In this document: positions 10,372-19,265 of the stretch, piece after piece
How positions within the stretch are numbered: the first letter of the stretch is position 1
Layout of the letters: the number at the start of each line of letters is the position of its first letter
Assembly: GCA_050951845.1 (NCBI GenBank)
Contig: JBMNJV010000001.1
Coordinates: 930,001-994,000, forward strand
DNA: 64,000 nucleotides
Direction: 5' to 3'
Origin: UBA5436 sp050951845
GTDB taxonomy: Bacteria > Bacillota > Clostridia > Saccharofermentanales > DTU023
The notes under the pieces: model-generated
What the model saw: the letters and a program-made list of their open reading frames with translations, nothing else
The model's database searches: none
What the model was told of the DNA's origin: nothing
Program-made: the position numbers and the translations under genes

Positions 10372-11748
10372 ATGGAATTTATTGACGCAAAACAGGCGGT
10401 TGCTCTGGTGGCCGGGGCAGACCGACGGGATAGAAAAGAGATTGAGGATTTGGCGCGGCAGCGTCTGCATTTCCTGATGGATTATGCGCGGGAGCATTCT
10501 CCTTACTTGAAGGAAAAATATGAGGATCTGCCGGAGAATTATAGTCTTGCGGATATTCCCATCTCCACCCGGGAAGAGTTGACGCAGCAATTTGATCGCT
10601 GGGTCTGCGATCCGGAAATCACCAACGAAAAAGTGGATAAATATGTTGCTGATTTCGAGAACCTGTTCACGCCCTTTCTGGGAAAGTACAGGGTAATCAG
10701 CACCTCCGGGACTACGGCGCAGCCGCTGCGTATCGTTCGTGACAGCCGACACATTGCCATTCATGATGCCTTGATGGCCCAGCGTTATTTCGGCGGCCCC
10801 CTTCTGAAGGATGTGGAGGGACTGAAAGAGCCTGATCTGAAGCAGTGCGCCATCATAGCGCCCGGCGGCTTGAATTCCTCCTATCTTTCCTTTGAACGGG
10901 TGCGAAGAAGCTACAAAGCCCGCGGGATTGAGGACCGTACGCTGTTTTTGTCAACGCTTGTGCCTGTGGAGGAAATGATCCGTAAACTCAATGAGTTTCA
11001 GCCCGATGTCATCGGGTGCTATCCTTCCGTGATCTATACTCTTGCCTTTGAGCAGAAGGCGGGCAGGCTTGATATTCATCCGAAGCTCATCGGTTGTTCT
11101 GCAGAAAAGCTGTCTGAGGAAAACAGAAAATTCATCAGTGAGGTTTTCGGCTGCCCGGTCAATGACAATTACTGCAGTACCGAAGGCGGCGAGGTTGCCA
11201 TGCTCTGTCCCAACGGTCATATGCACGTAAACAGCGATTGGGTGATCGTGGAACCTGTAGACCGGGAAAACAATCCCGTGCCCTGCGGCGTAAAATCTGA
11301 AGGCATCCTGATGACCAATCTGGCCTGTCTGGTGCAGCCGGTGATTCGATATCGTATGACCGACAGTGTGATCATGCATGATGAGATCTGCGGCTGCGGT
11401 CTGAATACCCCCTGGATCGACATTGACGGTCGTGTGGACGACATACTGGAATTTGATCACAACGGTACGACGGTACGTATGCCGGCTGTTTTGTTCGAGA
11501 TGTGTGCAAAGGATATTCCCGGATGCGATCACTGTCAGGTGATCCAGCGGGCTCATGATGCCATAGAAGTGAGAATTTCTGTTATGCAGGGATCTGACCG
11601 AGTTGAAACAGAGCAAAAGATTCTTTTCAGCATCCGGAAGCTTTTTGAGAGCAATGGACTGAATTCTATACGGATTGAACTGGTGAATAAACCTCTCCGG
11701 CGAACCCGAAGCGGCAAATTCCGCATTGCGTTCAAAGAGTTTATTTGA
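10372..11748 (+). CDS. PaaK-like adenylate-forming enzyme (phenylacetate-CoA ligase / F390 synthetase family)
   Basis: The 458-residue product begins after an AGGAGG site. The AMP-binding loop STSGTTAQPL lies near residue 111, and the C-terminal part has the family's DGRVDDILEF hinge segment and a small C-terminal domain ending in TRSGKFR. Family members activate aryl or acyl carboxylates as adenylates and usually pass them to CoA; some act in polysaccharide or natural-product pathways. It follows the MATE gene by 55 bases in the same G+C-rich block, so it is probably part of the NRPS cluster and may prepare a starter acid or tailor the product. The substrate cannot be read from the sequence. 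Confidence 0.8.
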   Translation: MEFIDAKQAVALVAGADRRDRKEIEDLARQRLHFLMDYAREHSPYLKEKYEDLPENYSLADIPISTREELTQQFDRWVCDPEITNEKVDKYVADFENLFTPFLGKYRVISTSGTTAQPLRIVRDSRHIAIHDALMAQRYFGGPLLKDVEGLKEPDLKQCAIIAPGGLNSSYLSFERVRRSYKARGIEDRTLFLSTLVPVEEMIRKLNEFQPDVIGCYPSVIYTLAFEQKAGRLDIHPKLIGCSAEKLSEENRKFISEVFGCPVNDNYCSTEGGEVAMLCPNGHMHVNSDWVIVEPVDRENNPVPCGVKSEGILMTNLACLVQPVIRYRMTDSVIMHDEICGCGLNTPWIDIDGRVDDILEFDHNGTTVRMPAVLFEMCAKDIPGCDHCQVIQRAHDAIEVRISVMQGSDRVETEQKILFSIRKLFESNGLNSIRIELVNKPLRRTRSGKFRIAFKEFI

Positions 11749-12093
11749 TCCGGACAAGTTTGACGCGGGTGAGGGGCATGGACGCTCTGAAGACTTGGCA
11801 GCCACCGATTATCCGGATATCAAACTTTTGACCGGACACGATTATAGTCAGCCTGGTGATGATAACGATACTCTATCCCATGGCTGTTTTGGCTGAAATT
11901 TTCATTCCTCTTAAATAATATAATCATGTATAATACAGATAAACGAAGGCTTTACATATTAATAATCATATTTTAGCAATGTACAAAGTATGAGATTTTT
12001 TGCCAATGGTTTTATCAGGATATTTATTTCAGCTGCAATTGCTACAATTGATGCTGTGATGATTTAAGAATTTTATCTTTCGAAGGGATCGAT
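11749..12093. other. Compositional boundary between NRPS block and core chromosome
   Basis: This 345-base gap has no gene that I can support. Up to about 11,890 the sequence keeps the balanced composition of the NRPS block; from there it becomes strongly A+T-rich and stays so for the rest of the window. No integrase, tRNA, direct repeat or IS end is visible at the junction. Confidence 0.6.
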
Positions 12094-12489
12094 ATGGATA
12101 TTTTTGAATTAGCAAAACAGGTTAGTCAAATGAAAATTGCGGACGCTTTTACCGAATTGAAGTCTCGAGAGGAGTTCTTGCAATATAGTAAAGGTGAGGC
12201 GCCGTATTTTTTGCAACCTGAAGGAAATATTTATACATTGTTTGAACATGATTTCAGTTTTTCAACAGGTGATGTAATTACATACACTGCAAAAGCAGGC
12301 GAACCGGCTGCTGCAAACGGCAAGTGGGATGTTTTCTATTTTGTTGAAGATCATTGGTATCGCTGCGAAGATCAGGAATTTGTTTTACACCGAACAAGTC
12401 GTGATGATATTCCGGAAATAAGTTTTGAGGAGATTCTGGGAATAAACGGCGATGATACTCCGGATGAAGATGCAGATGGTTCTAAATAA
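12094..12489 (+). CDS. Hypothetical small acidic protein
   Basis: The 131-residue soluble product is acidic, with a C-terminal tail rich in Asp and Glu (GDDTPDEDADG). I recognise no domain, signal peptide or membrane segment. The middle has several aromatic residues (KWDVFYFVEDHWYRC), which suggests a small beta-rich fold. Its 3' end overlaps the likely start of the downstream RNA methyltransferase by 14 bases, so the two are probably translationally coupled. The ribosome site ahead of the ATG is weak (GAAGGG). The frame has the A+T-rich codon use of the genes that follow, so it belongs to the core side of the composition boundary. Confidence 0.6.
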   Translation: MDIFELAKQVSQMKIADAFTELKSREEFLQYSKGEAPYFLQPEGNIYTLFEHDFSFSTGDVITYTAKAGEPAAANGKWDVFYFVEDHWYRCEDQEFVLHRTSRDDIPEISFEEILGINGDDTPDEDADGSK

Positions 12490-13765
12490 GATATATTTAC
12501 CGACTCTATTGGGAGTTGAAGCATTAACTTCATCTGAACTGCAAGACTTGGGTTATGCCAAAAGTCAGATTTCGGTTGACGACGGTGAAGTGACTTTGCA
12601 TCTTAATCCAAATCAAAATGCGGCAAATTCAATAGCCGAACTGAATTTTAATTTGCGTACTGCTGAAAGAGTTCTTTTAGGTTTGGCTGAATTCGATGCA
12701 GACAATTTTGATCAACTATATGATAATACGTTTAATTTACCTTGGCATGAATGGGTTGATTATAAATATTATTTAGAAATAATCGGTTATTCCCGAAAGT
12801 CCAGATTGCAGAGTGTTCCCGCATGTCAAAAAATCATCAAGAAGGCTTTGACAGATAAACTGAATTTTATATACGGATATCCGAACGGAGTAGTTCCTGA
12901 AGATCAGAAAACAGGTAATTATCGAATTCAGTTTTCAATAATCAATAACAAGGTGAAAATTCGGCTTGACACTACAGGTGAGCCTTTACATAAAAGAGGC
13001 TACAGACCCGTTACGCATGAAGCTCCTTTGCGTGAAACTTTAGCTGCAGCTATTCTGATGGTTTCTTTTTATAAGCGTAATATTAAAAACGGCGAGGTCT
13101 TATATGATCCGTTTTGCGGCAGCGGAACATTTTTAATTGAAGCCGCTTTGATTGCAAGTGATACAGCTCCCGGCATTCAAAGACATTTTGCAGGTGAAGA
13201 GTATCGCATAATCGGCAAAAAAATTTTTGATCGTGCCAGAGAATCGGCCAAGAAAAAGTCCTTAATCTATAATTCAGATTTAATTAATAAAGTTAAAATG
13301 CGTGAGATTAAATCGGACAAAACTTCCTCTCTGACTTCAACATATATTTATCCCGGGATATCACCCAAAATTTTCGGTTCAGATATTTCCTCAGATAGCA
13401 TATATATGGCAAAAGAAAACGCGAAAAGAGCCGGAGTGGAGGATTTGATCTGTTTTGAAAAACAAGATATCTATAAATTGGAAAGAGCAAACTTGCTTAA
13501 AAAACTTTCAACGGATCGAATCTTGTTTGTAGCGAATCCGCCCTATGGCGAACGTTTAGCAGATCATGAGAAGGCAAAGAATTTAGCAAATCAATTGTGC
13601 AAATTGTGTTTGGATGACAAACGCTCCATTGCTCGCGGAACAAGACTATCCGTACTTACTTCAGATGATGACTTTGAAACAATTATGGGTTTTAAGGCAA
13701 ATCGCCGCAGAAAATTATATAATGGCGGAATTCGCTGCACTCTATATCATTATTTTAATTTTTAA
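12476..13765 (+). CDS. THUMP-type class I SAM-dependent RNA methyltransferase (RlmL/YcbY-like)
   Basis: The product methylates RNA guanines (N2) if it follows the RlmL/Trm14 family. The N-terminal 160 residues fit a ferredoxin-like plus THUMP region (LPTLLGVEALTSSEL), then RGYRPVTHEAPLRETLAAA leads to SAM motif I DPFCGSGTF near residue 211 and the amino-methyltransferase motif NPPYGE near residue 354. Several in-frame ATGs exist (12452, 12464, 12470, 12476). I chose 12476 because homologues begin just before the LPTLLG segment. At about 429 residues it matches stand-alone Firmicute homologues rather than the longer RlmKL fusion. Confidence 0.85.
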   Translation: MVLNKIYLPTLLGVEALTSSELQDLGYAKSQISVDDGEVTLHLNPNQNAANSIAELNFNLRTAERVLLGLAEFDADNFDQLYDNTFNLPWHEWVDYKYYLEIIGYSRKSRLQSVPACQKIIKKALTDKLNFIYGYPNGVVPEDQKTGNYRIQFSIINNKVKIRLDTTGEPLHKRGYRPVTHEAPLRETLAAAILMVSFYKRNIKNGEVLYDPFCGSGTFLIEAALIASDTAPGIQRHFAGEEYRIIGKKIFDRARESAKKKSLIYNSDLINKVKMREIKSDKTSSLTSTYIYPGISPKIFGSDISSDSIYMAKENAKRAGVEDLICFEKQDIYKLERANLLKKLSTDRILFVANPPYGERLADHEKAKNLANQLCKLCLDDKRSIARGTRLSVLTSDDDFETIMGFKANRRRKLYNGGIRCTLYHYFNF

Positions 13766-14250
13766 AGTAAGCATCATTTATATATCAATAATAAATTATT
13801 TTAAATACGACAAGAATAGTTGCTTAAAGATGTTAGGATGACCCAAAGGTTGTTCTCCTCATGTGGACACCGGATTTTTTCTAAACAACTAAAAAGCGAG
13901 TCAAAGCTTGAGAATATCGAGTTTGTTTTTTTACAGAAAAATATGTTTGTTTTGTAATTTTTATGTTGTATAAAATTAAATTAATTGAAATCAAGGCTTT
14001 CGCTATGATCAAAATAGTCAAATGTTGTCTTAATAGTTATACACAAAGTTATTAACATTATTAACATTTTGTGATCAATTAAATCCTGCCATCCGTGAAT
14101 TTACGTTTGTTTCAATACTGACAGCATGGCAGCTTATGTTAAAAAATCATGGCAAAAGTTTTTTATGTCATCATTTGAATTTTGAAACTTTTCTCATTGG
14201 GATAAACGAACATATTATTTAAATTACATTTCAGGTAAAACAAGAATTCC
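13766..14250. other. Gene-poor A+T-rich spacer
   Basis: Nearly 500 bases between the methyltransferase and the upp promoter hold no frame with coding character, tRNA or RNA motif that I recognise. A short G+C-richer stretch near 13,850-13,880 stands out but shows no inverted repeats that would mark an IS end. The upp promoter begins at 14251. Confidence 0.4.
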
Positions 14251-14279
14251 TTGTTAATACATGTAAAATTAGTTAAAAT
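14251..14279 (+). promoter_or_regulatory. Sigma-A-type promoter of upp
   Basis: TTGTTA (14251-14256) and TAAAAT (14274-14279) are separated by 17 bases, and an AGGAGG ribosome site follows at 14301-14306 ahead of the upp ATG. This is read by eye from the consensus; no start site is known. Confidence 0.55.
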
Positions 14280-14311
14280 AACCAGAGAAAATATCTCTTG
14301 AGGAGGTTTAG

Positions 14312-14941
14312 ATGGAAAACGTCTTTATTTTTGATCATCCTTTAATCCAACACAAAATCTCATTAATGCGCGATAAGAACACCGCTACTAAAGAATTCAG
14401 AGAATTGACAACCGAAGTATCGCGTTTGATGGCATATGAAGTTACACGTGATCTTCCCCTGAAAACCGTTGAAATTGAAACTCCGGTTGCTGTTGCTCAG
14501 GCAAAAATAATTGCCGGAAAAAGTCTGGCTTTGGTTCCGATTTTAAGAGCCGGTCTGGGTATGGTAGACGGAATGTTAGATCTGATTCCGATGGCTAAAG
14601 TAGGTCATATCGGATTATATCGTGATCCTGAAACTTTGGAAGCAATTGAATATTATTGTAAATTACCGGAAGATATTGAGAGCAGAGATGTAATTCTTTT
14701 AGATCCGATGCTGGCGACCGGTGTTTCAGCAGCAGACGCCGTAACTCAACTAAAAAAACGCAACATTACTTCTATAAAATTTGTGTGTATAATTGCCGCT
14801 CCTGAAGGTATTGAGAAACTGCAATCTGTTCATCCTGATGTACCGATTTTCTGTGCTGCAAAAGATGAGAGCTTGAACGAACACGCATATATTATTCCCG
14901 GTTTAGGGGATGCAGGTGATCGATTGTTCGGTACGAAGTAA
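14312..14941 (+). CDS. upp: Uracil phosphoribosyltransferase
   Basis: The 209-residue enzyme converts uracil and PRPP to UMP in pyrimidine salvage, in the cytoplasm. The length is typical of the family. The PRPP-binding loop DPMLATGVSAADAV is near residue 131, PILRAGLGMVDGM near residue 73, and the uracil-binding C-terminus reads YIIPGLGDAGDRLFGT. The gene stands alone, with its own promoter, a strong AGGAGG site 5 bases before the ATG, and a terminator behind it. Confidence 0.97.
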   Translation: MENVFIFDHPLIQHKISLMRDKNTATKEFRELTTEVSRLMAYEVTRDLPLKTVEIETPVAVAQAKIIAGKSLALVPILRAGLGMVDGMLDLIPMAKVGHIGLYRDPETLEAIEYYCKLPEDIESRDVILLDPMLATGVSAADAVTQLKKRNITSIKFVCIIAAPEGIEKLQSVHPDVPIFCAAKDESLNEHAYIIPGLGDAGDRLFGTK

Positions 14942-14954
14942 TAACACCTATGCT

Positions 14955-14995
14955 TTTTAACAGGGATTGTCAAAGAAGATATTCCCTGTTTTAGT
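14955..14995 (+). terminator. Intrinsic terminator after upp
   Basis: AACAGGGA (14959-14966) pairs with TCCCTGTT (14983-14990), followed by a short T-rich stretch; a T-run also precedes the stem. It may serve both upp and the convergent minus-strand locus. Confidence 0.55.
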
Positions 14996-15111
14996 ATTGT
15001 TTCTAAAATCAGAATATAAATCAGAACATAAATCGGAACATAGTACTTTAAAATTTGCATAGCCCTTAATTTGAGACAACTACAATTAATATCTGTCATG
15101 TTCGATATATC

Positions 15112-16170
15112 CTATTCAACATGAAAATAAAAAGCTCGCTCGGCAAACTTCAGACGACATTGGTCAGGTAACAGATAAGTTTGATGTTTGTTGAGTTTTT
15201 TATCGTCTAAAGTTGTTCCGTTAGCTGAACCGAGATCCTCTAAAAAATAATGGCTGCCATGTCGGGAAATTCTGGCATGTACTCTGCCGACAGTTGATTG
15301 AGGTAAAACTAAGTCACAGATCATTTTATCTCTGCCGATCAAAAACTCGTCTACCAGAACAAAAGCCCGTATTCCTTCACTCTCGGCAAGTGTTCCCGGC
15401 GGTCCTTCCGATAACATGGCTAAACGGAACAGATCATCTTGAGGATTGATCGGCACTGTTGTTGCGCTGGGGACAGTTTTTTTATATCTGTTTGTATTTT
15501 TCAGACGATTCATAAATTTTTTAATCAAACCGTCTTTAGATGATTTAGTTATACTGTCTGTTTTTTCAGTTTTTGATTCAAAATCTACAGAGTAATTTAT
15601 TGAGGATTCATGTTCAAGATGATTTTTCAGCAGATTTTCCGCTTCTTTATAACGGTCTTCCAAGATCAATTGATAGTGGCTCATGACAATGTTTTTCAAT
15701 TCGGATCTGCTATCTGAAATATAATTCCAAAGATTACCGGATTTTTGTTTAATTAGATAAACAGGTATTACCACATGCAAATCGGAAGGTAAAACCAACC
15801 ATTTAATTTTTGTAATTACTGCTTGATTTCGGGAGAATGTAATCAGCTCAGGTCGGATTAAATTGAGATTCGGTTTTAACAAATGTTCATGTAATTCAGC
15901 TAAATTATCTGTAAGAATTTTTAACAGTGTTAAATAAAAGGTTTCATACAGATTGGAATGAGTGCTTTTGCAATCTTCGGATACAGACCAATTGAATATT
16001 GTAGTATCGTTAAAAGGCATGTTGAACAACAAATAATGAAGTTGGTTTTTTGAATCGGAAATTTTGACAAAATTATGGGAAAAATCAAAATTGAGTTGCA
16101 ACAAATGCAGAAGTTCGGACTCCTGCATTTGTTCTGTTTTTATTATATCTAAACAAATATACGGATTCAT
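15112..16170 (-). CDS. FHA-domain protein of the Tad locus
   Basis: The 352-residue product has an N-terminal region of about 160 residues without a catalytic motif that I recognise; it is similar in character to the domain found before FHA in other clostridial Tad loci. A polar linker follows, then a C-terminal FHA domain (about 270-345) with the phosphothreonine-binding residues: GRD near 275, the STVGRVHARI core and the SANGTTLD loop. FHA proteins bind phosphothreonine and bring Ser/Thr kinase signalling to a complex. It lies 24 bases after the pilin gene on the same strand, so it is probably cotranscribed and may regulate pilus assembly. Confidence 0.8.
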   Translation of the reverse strand: MNPYICLDIIKTEQMQESELLHLLQLNFDFSHNFVKISDSKNQLHYLLFNMPFNDTTIFNWSVSEDCKSTHSNLYETFYLTLLKILTDNLAELHEHLLKPNLNLIRPELITFSRNQAVITKIKWLVLPSDLHVVIPVYLIKQKSGNLWNYISDSRSELKNIVMSHYQLILEDRYKEAENLLKNHLEHESSINYSVDFESKTEKTDSITKSSKDGLIKKFMNRLKNTNRYKKTVPSATTVPINPQDDLFRLAMLSEGPPGTLAESEGIRAFVLVDEFLIGRDKMICDLVLPQSTVGRVHARISRHGSHYFLEDLGSANGTTLDDKKLNKHQTYLLPDQCRLKFAERAFYFHVE

Positions 16171-16194
16171 CTTCGTGTGCTTAAGCTTTTTTCA

Positions 16195-16383
16195 TTAGTA
16201 ACTGATACCGTCGATTATCGAATAATCGAAAACCTTGTTGATCAGATTTTGAGCAAAACTTGATAATTGGGTTCTGAATATTAAAGCAACTGCAACCAGT
16301 ACAGCAATAATTAATACTATTTCCAAAGTTCCTAAACCTTGTTGATCTTTTAATTTGTGCTGAAAGTCTTTGATTTTTAACAT
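16195..16383 (-). CDS. Flp-type IVb prepilin
   Basis: The 62-residue product has a short basic leader ending in QQG, then a hydrophobic helix (LGTLEIVLIIAVLVAVALIF). Cleavage after the Gly would put Glu at position +5, as in type IV pilins; the Tyr at +6 usual in Flp pilins is Ile here. Size and location beside tadA and tadBC support a major pilin role, assembled at the cytoplasmic membrane. An AAAGGG site lies 5-7 bases before the ATG. No prepilin peptidase gene is present in the window, so processing must depend on one elsewhere. Confidence 0.82.
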   Translation of the reverse strand: MLKIKDFQHKLKDQQGLGTLEIVLIIAVLVAVALIFRTQLSSFAQNLINKVFDYSIIDGISY

Positions 16384-16485
16384 GATATTCCCTTTCTAAT
16401 TGTTAAAAAACGATTTTATTGATTAATAATTAATCTTTTGGATTTTTTGTTTTGTTTACTAAAGTTGATTTGTTATTTTCTGAAA

Positions 16486-17997
16486 TTAAAGCTGAAAATT
16501 ACTCATGCTGGCAACAGCAGGCAACATTGCCATGATGATCACAATAAATAAATCCGTTGCCATCGGTAATAACAAACCCATGTTTTTTATTTGCAAACGG
16601 CGGCGCATTGCATTGCGATATAATTGCCAACTTGCATTAGCTTGTAAATCCAGAATTTCCAGAATTTCTTGTCCTCCATCTCGGTCATAACGTGCCATTA
16701 ATTGCAAAACGGAGACGATTTCTTCTTGTGGTAAATTTTCTGTTATCTGCAACACTGCAGCAGATGCACTTTCTCCCACACTCAAAGCATGTTTGATTTG
16801 AGCAAGATCGGATTTAAGTTGAGAAGTGATGTTATTTTGATATGAATCGATCATTAATCTGAGGCTGCGGTCAAGACTGATTCCGCTGCGCAAGAGTACA
16901 ACCATCGAATTTAAAAAGTTCGGGTATTCAATTCGTATTTGTTGTTTTAACTTATTTTCTCTTTGTAAGATATCAAAATCTTGAATTAACCAAAAAAACA
17001 GCGGAATTATCAGTAAAAATGACCATGAAATTATTTTCAGTAAACAAAAAACACTGGCAATCAATGTGAAAACAAAAGTCAGAAATAGCTTTCTTTTGAT
17101 ATAAATCTGCCAGGCATGAGGTTTGTTTTGTGATAAAATTCTCACAGTATCCGCTAAATTATAACCGAGTTTGGCAGGTGCATAAGATAACACGAATTGA
17201 GCCGTAAATAATATAATTTTTGATTTAGGTTTTTTGCCTGATAAACTAATAAAAATATCTTTTCTCTTAAAATGTGCCGGATTTTGTGCCAAAATGATTA
17301 AGGTCCAGCAAATTGCCGTATGAGCAATCAGAAAAATAACAGCCAATAATGGTCTGCTCCATTTTACTTCAGCCAATGAACCGGCATAAGAGGAACTGTT
17401 ATTAATTAGTACAAGTGAAAACAAAAATGGCAAAAACATCAGAATAATTGCTTCGCTGTTTTGAGCACTTTGTTCCGCTTTGATGTCTTTTTGCATTTGA
17501 ATTTCCGCATTTAATGTGCGATGAGTTTGTTTGACGAAAATATCCAAACGATCGCCATGATGGTTGAGATAAGGCAAGACATCAAAAAAGGCATCACCGG
17601 TTTTACACTTAAACTGATTTTTCAAATTCAGTAAACAACGGTCTAAATCGAGCTGAGCCTTCATGCCTTGATTTAATTGTTTCAGACATTTTATCAAAAT
17701 GCTTTTGTGTCCCAATTCTTCTTGCAGACGATTTGATGCTTCCAGCAATGAGGCTTCCAGAGTATGTCCTGCTGCCAGCCGACTGCTCAAATATTCAAGT
17801 AAAATTTTATACTGTTCAATTTTGGCTGCTGCCGTTCTGCCCGTGACAAGTTTAGTCAGACCGTAGCAGATAATCAGAGTTGCAAGAAGCAAGATAATGA
17901 TGCTTTGATTTTGCAAATCTATCCAAGTTAAAGATGATAAATAAACAAAGAGCAAAGCAGGTAATATCATCATTAAAAATTGTTTTAAATACGACAT
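16486..17997 (-). CDS. Fused TadB-TadC inner-membrane platform protein
   Basis: This single 503-residue frame contains two type II secretion F-like (T2SSF) units. The first (about 60-200) has the LLEYLSSRLAAGHTLEASL pattern and is followed by membrane segments. The second (about 350-500) has FLNSMVVLLRSGISLDRSL and ends in a hydrophobic helix (LLLPMATDLFIVIIMAMLPA). In most Tad systems TadB and TadC are separate adjacent genes of about 300 residues each, so this looks like a fusion. They form the membrane platform that works with the TadA ATPase. The start overlaps the tadA stop by 13 bases, implying coupled translation. Confidence 0.8.
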   Translation of the reverse strand: MSYLKQFLMMILPALLFVYLSSLTWIDLQNQSIIILLLATLIICYGLTKLVTGRTAAAKIEQYKILLEYLSSRLAAGHTLEASLLEASNRLQEELGHKSILIKCLKQLNQGMKAQLDLDRCLLNLKNQFKCKTGDAFFDVLPYLNHHGDRLDIFVKQTHRTLNAEIQMQKDIKAEQSAQNSEAIILMFLPFLFSLVLINNSSSYAGSLAEVKWSRPLLAVIFLIAHTAICWTLIILAQNPAHFKRKDIFISLSGKKPKSKIILFTAQFVLSYAPAKLGYNLADTVRILSQNKPHAWQIYIKRKLFLTFVFTLIASVFCLLKIISWSFLLIIPLFFWLIQDFDILQRENKLKQQIRIEYPNFLNSMVVLLRSGISLDRSLRLMIDSYQNNITSQLKSDLAQIKHALSVGESASAAVLQITENLPQEEIVSVLQLMARYDRDGGQEILEILDLQANASWQLYRNAMRRRLQIKNMGLLLPMATDLFIVIIMAMLPAVASMSNFQL

Positions 17998-19130
17998 ATT
18001 AAATCATCTCCTTGTCGGTCATATAAAGGTTCAATTATAAATTGCTGATTTTCATAACCTGAAATACGACTGATTTCTTGGACAATTCTTTTTCCGTCAG
18101 GCAATCTGGTTAAGTGAATATTAATGTCAAGTGCCGAAGCAACTAATCTGCGGACTGCATCCCAAGGTAGGCTGGAAGACATTAAAATCATCAAACTGAT
18201 TCGATCCAACATTTCCGAACTGTTATTTCCGTGTCCGGTTGACATTGATCCCGGATGCCCTGTACTCATAGCCTGAATCATATCAAAAGCTTCACTTCCT
18301 CTGATTTCTCCGACCAGAATTCGATCAGGTCGGAGTCGTAAGGAAGAACGGATCAATTGATCAAGTGTGATAGCTCCCTGACCGTCAGGACCGGATTCTC
18401 TGGCTTCCAAACGTACGAGATTATCGATTCCTTGTAAATCCAATTCGAGATTATCTTCAATTGTGACAATCCTTTCCTGTTTGCCGATATAGGCTGAAAG
18501 TGCATTGAGAAAAGTCGTTTTTCCTGTTCCGGTGCCGCCGGAAATAAATATGTTTTTTTTGCTTTCAACTAAATTAATCAATGTATTTGCCGCATGTTCT
18601 GTTAATGTCTGATGTTCGATTAAAGATTCCAAGCGCGGTCTGATTCCGGTAAATCTTCTGATACTCATAACGGGACCTTCGGGTGCAGCGGGCGGTAACA
18701 CGGCATGAATTCGCGAACCGTCGGCTAAACGCATACCGTTAATCGGATTTTGTTCATTAATTAAACGATTGGCTTTACCGAAAAATCTGGTTATTACATG
18801 AGTTAAATGTTCGGTATGATCAAATTTCACAGAAGTCTGATGGATTTGTCCATCTCTTTCCACAAAGATAGTATTTGCTCCGTTGACCATGATTTCGGTG
18901 ATTGACTTATCATCAATAAAGGGTTGCAATAAATCCAAACCGCGCATTGTATTAAATAATTGATTAATCAGCAGTCTTCTTTCCGGCAGGTTAAGTTGAG
19001 ATATATCCTGATATTCGGTCACTAATTTTGCTAACAATTGTTTGAGTTCAATATCTGACAGACGATCGATTTCAGTATATTTAGCAACCAAATGTTCGAT
19101 GAATTTTTGTCGGGCTTGATGATTTAACAT
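17985..19130 (-). CDS. tadA: TadA/CpaF-type pilus assembly ATPase
   Basis: The 381-residue secretion ATPase of the VirB11/CpaF class powers Flp pilus assembly from the cytoplasmic face. It has the N-terminal LDLLQPFIDDKSITEIMVNG segment, the RRFTGIRP motif, Walker A GGTGTGKTTF near residue 200, an acidic VTIEDNLEL box, and VGEIRGSEAFDMIQAM with STGHPGSMSTGH near residues 273-295. These are the expected Walker B and His boxes. It is encoded between the TadZ-like gene and the TadBC fusion. Confidence 0.93.
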   Translation of the reverse strand: MLNHQARQKFIEHLVAKYTEIDRLSDIELKQLLAKLVTEYQDISQLNLPERRLLINQLFNTMRGLDLLQPFIDDKSITEIMVNGANTIFVERDGQIHQTSVKFDHTEHLTHVITRFFGKANRLINEQNPINGMRLADGSRIHAVLPPAAPEGPVMSIRRFTGIRPRLESLIEHQTLTEHAANTLINLVESKKNIFISGGTGTGKTTFLNALSAYIGKQERIVTIEDNLELDLQGIDNLVRLEARESGPDGQGAITLDQLIRSSLRLRPDRILVGEIRGSEAFDMIQAMSTGHPGSMSTGHGNNSSEMLDRISLMILMSSSLPWDAVRRLVASALDINIHLTRLPDGKRIVQEISRISGYENQQFIIEPLYDRQGDDLICRI

Positions 19131-19265
19131 ATTTACACCTGTTTTGCATATATATTTGCTGTTTTTTGTCAGGGCTGTTACTTTTTTGAGTAATCAGATA
19201 GGGCCGATTACTCTTGACGATTCATTCGATTAAGTTGACCGGAGCAATCGGTTTGGCAGTTTGAG

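Noticed and set aside
13846..13900. Possible IS remnant in the spacer ahead of upp
   Set aside because: No inverted repeats, transposase fragment or match to the IS3 ends at 44.8 kb could be found.
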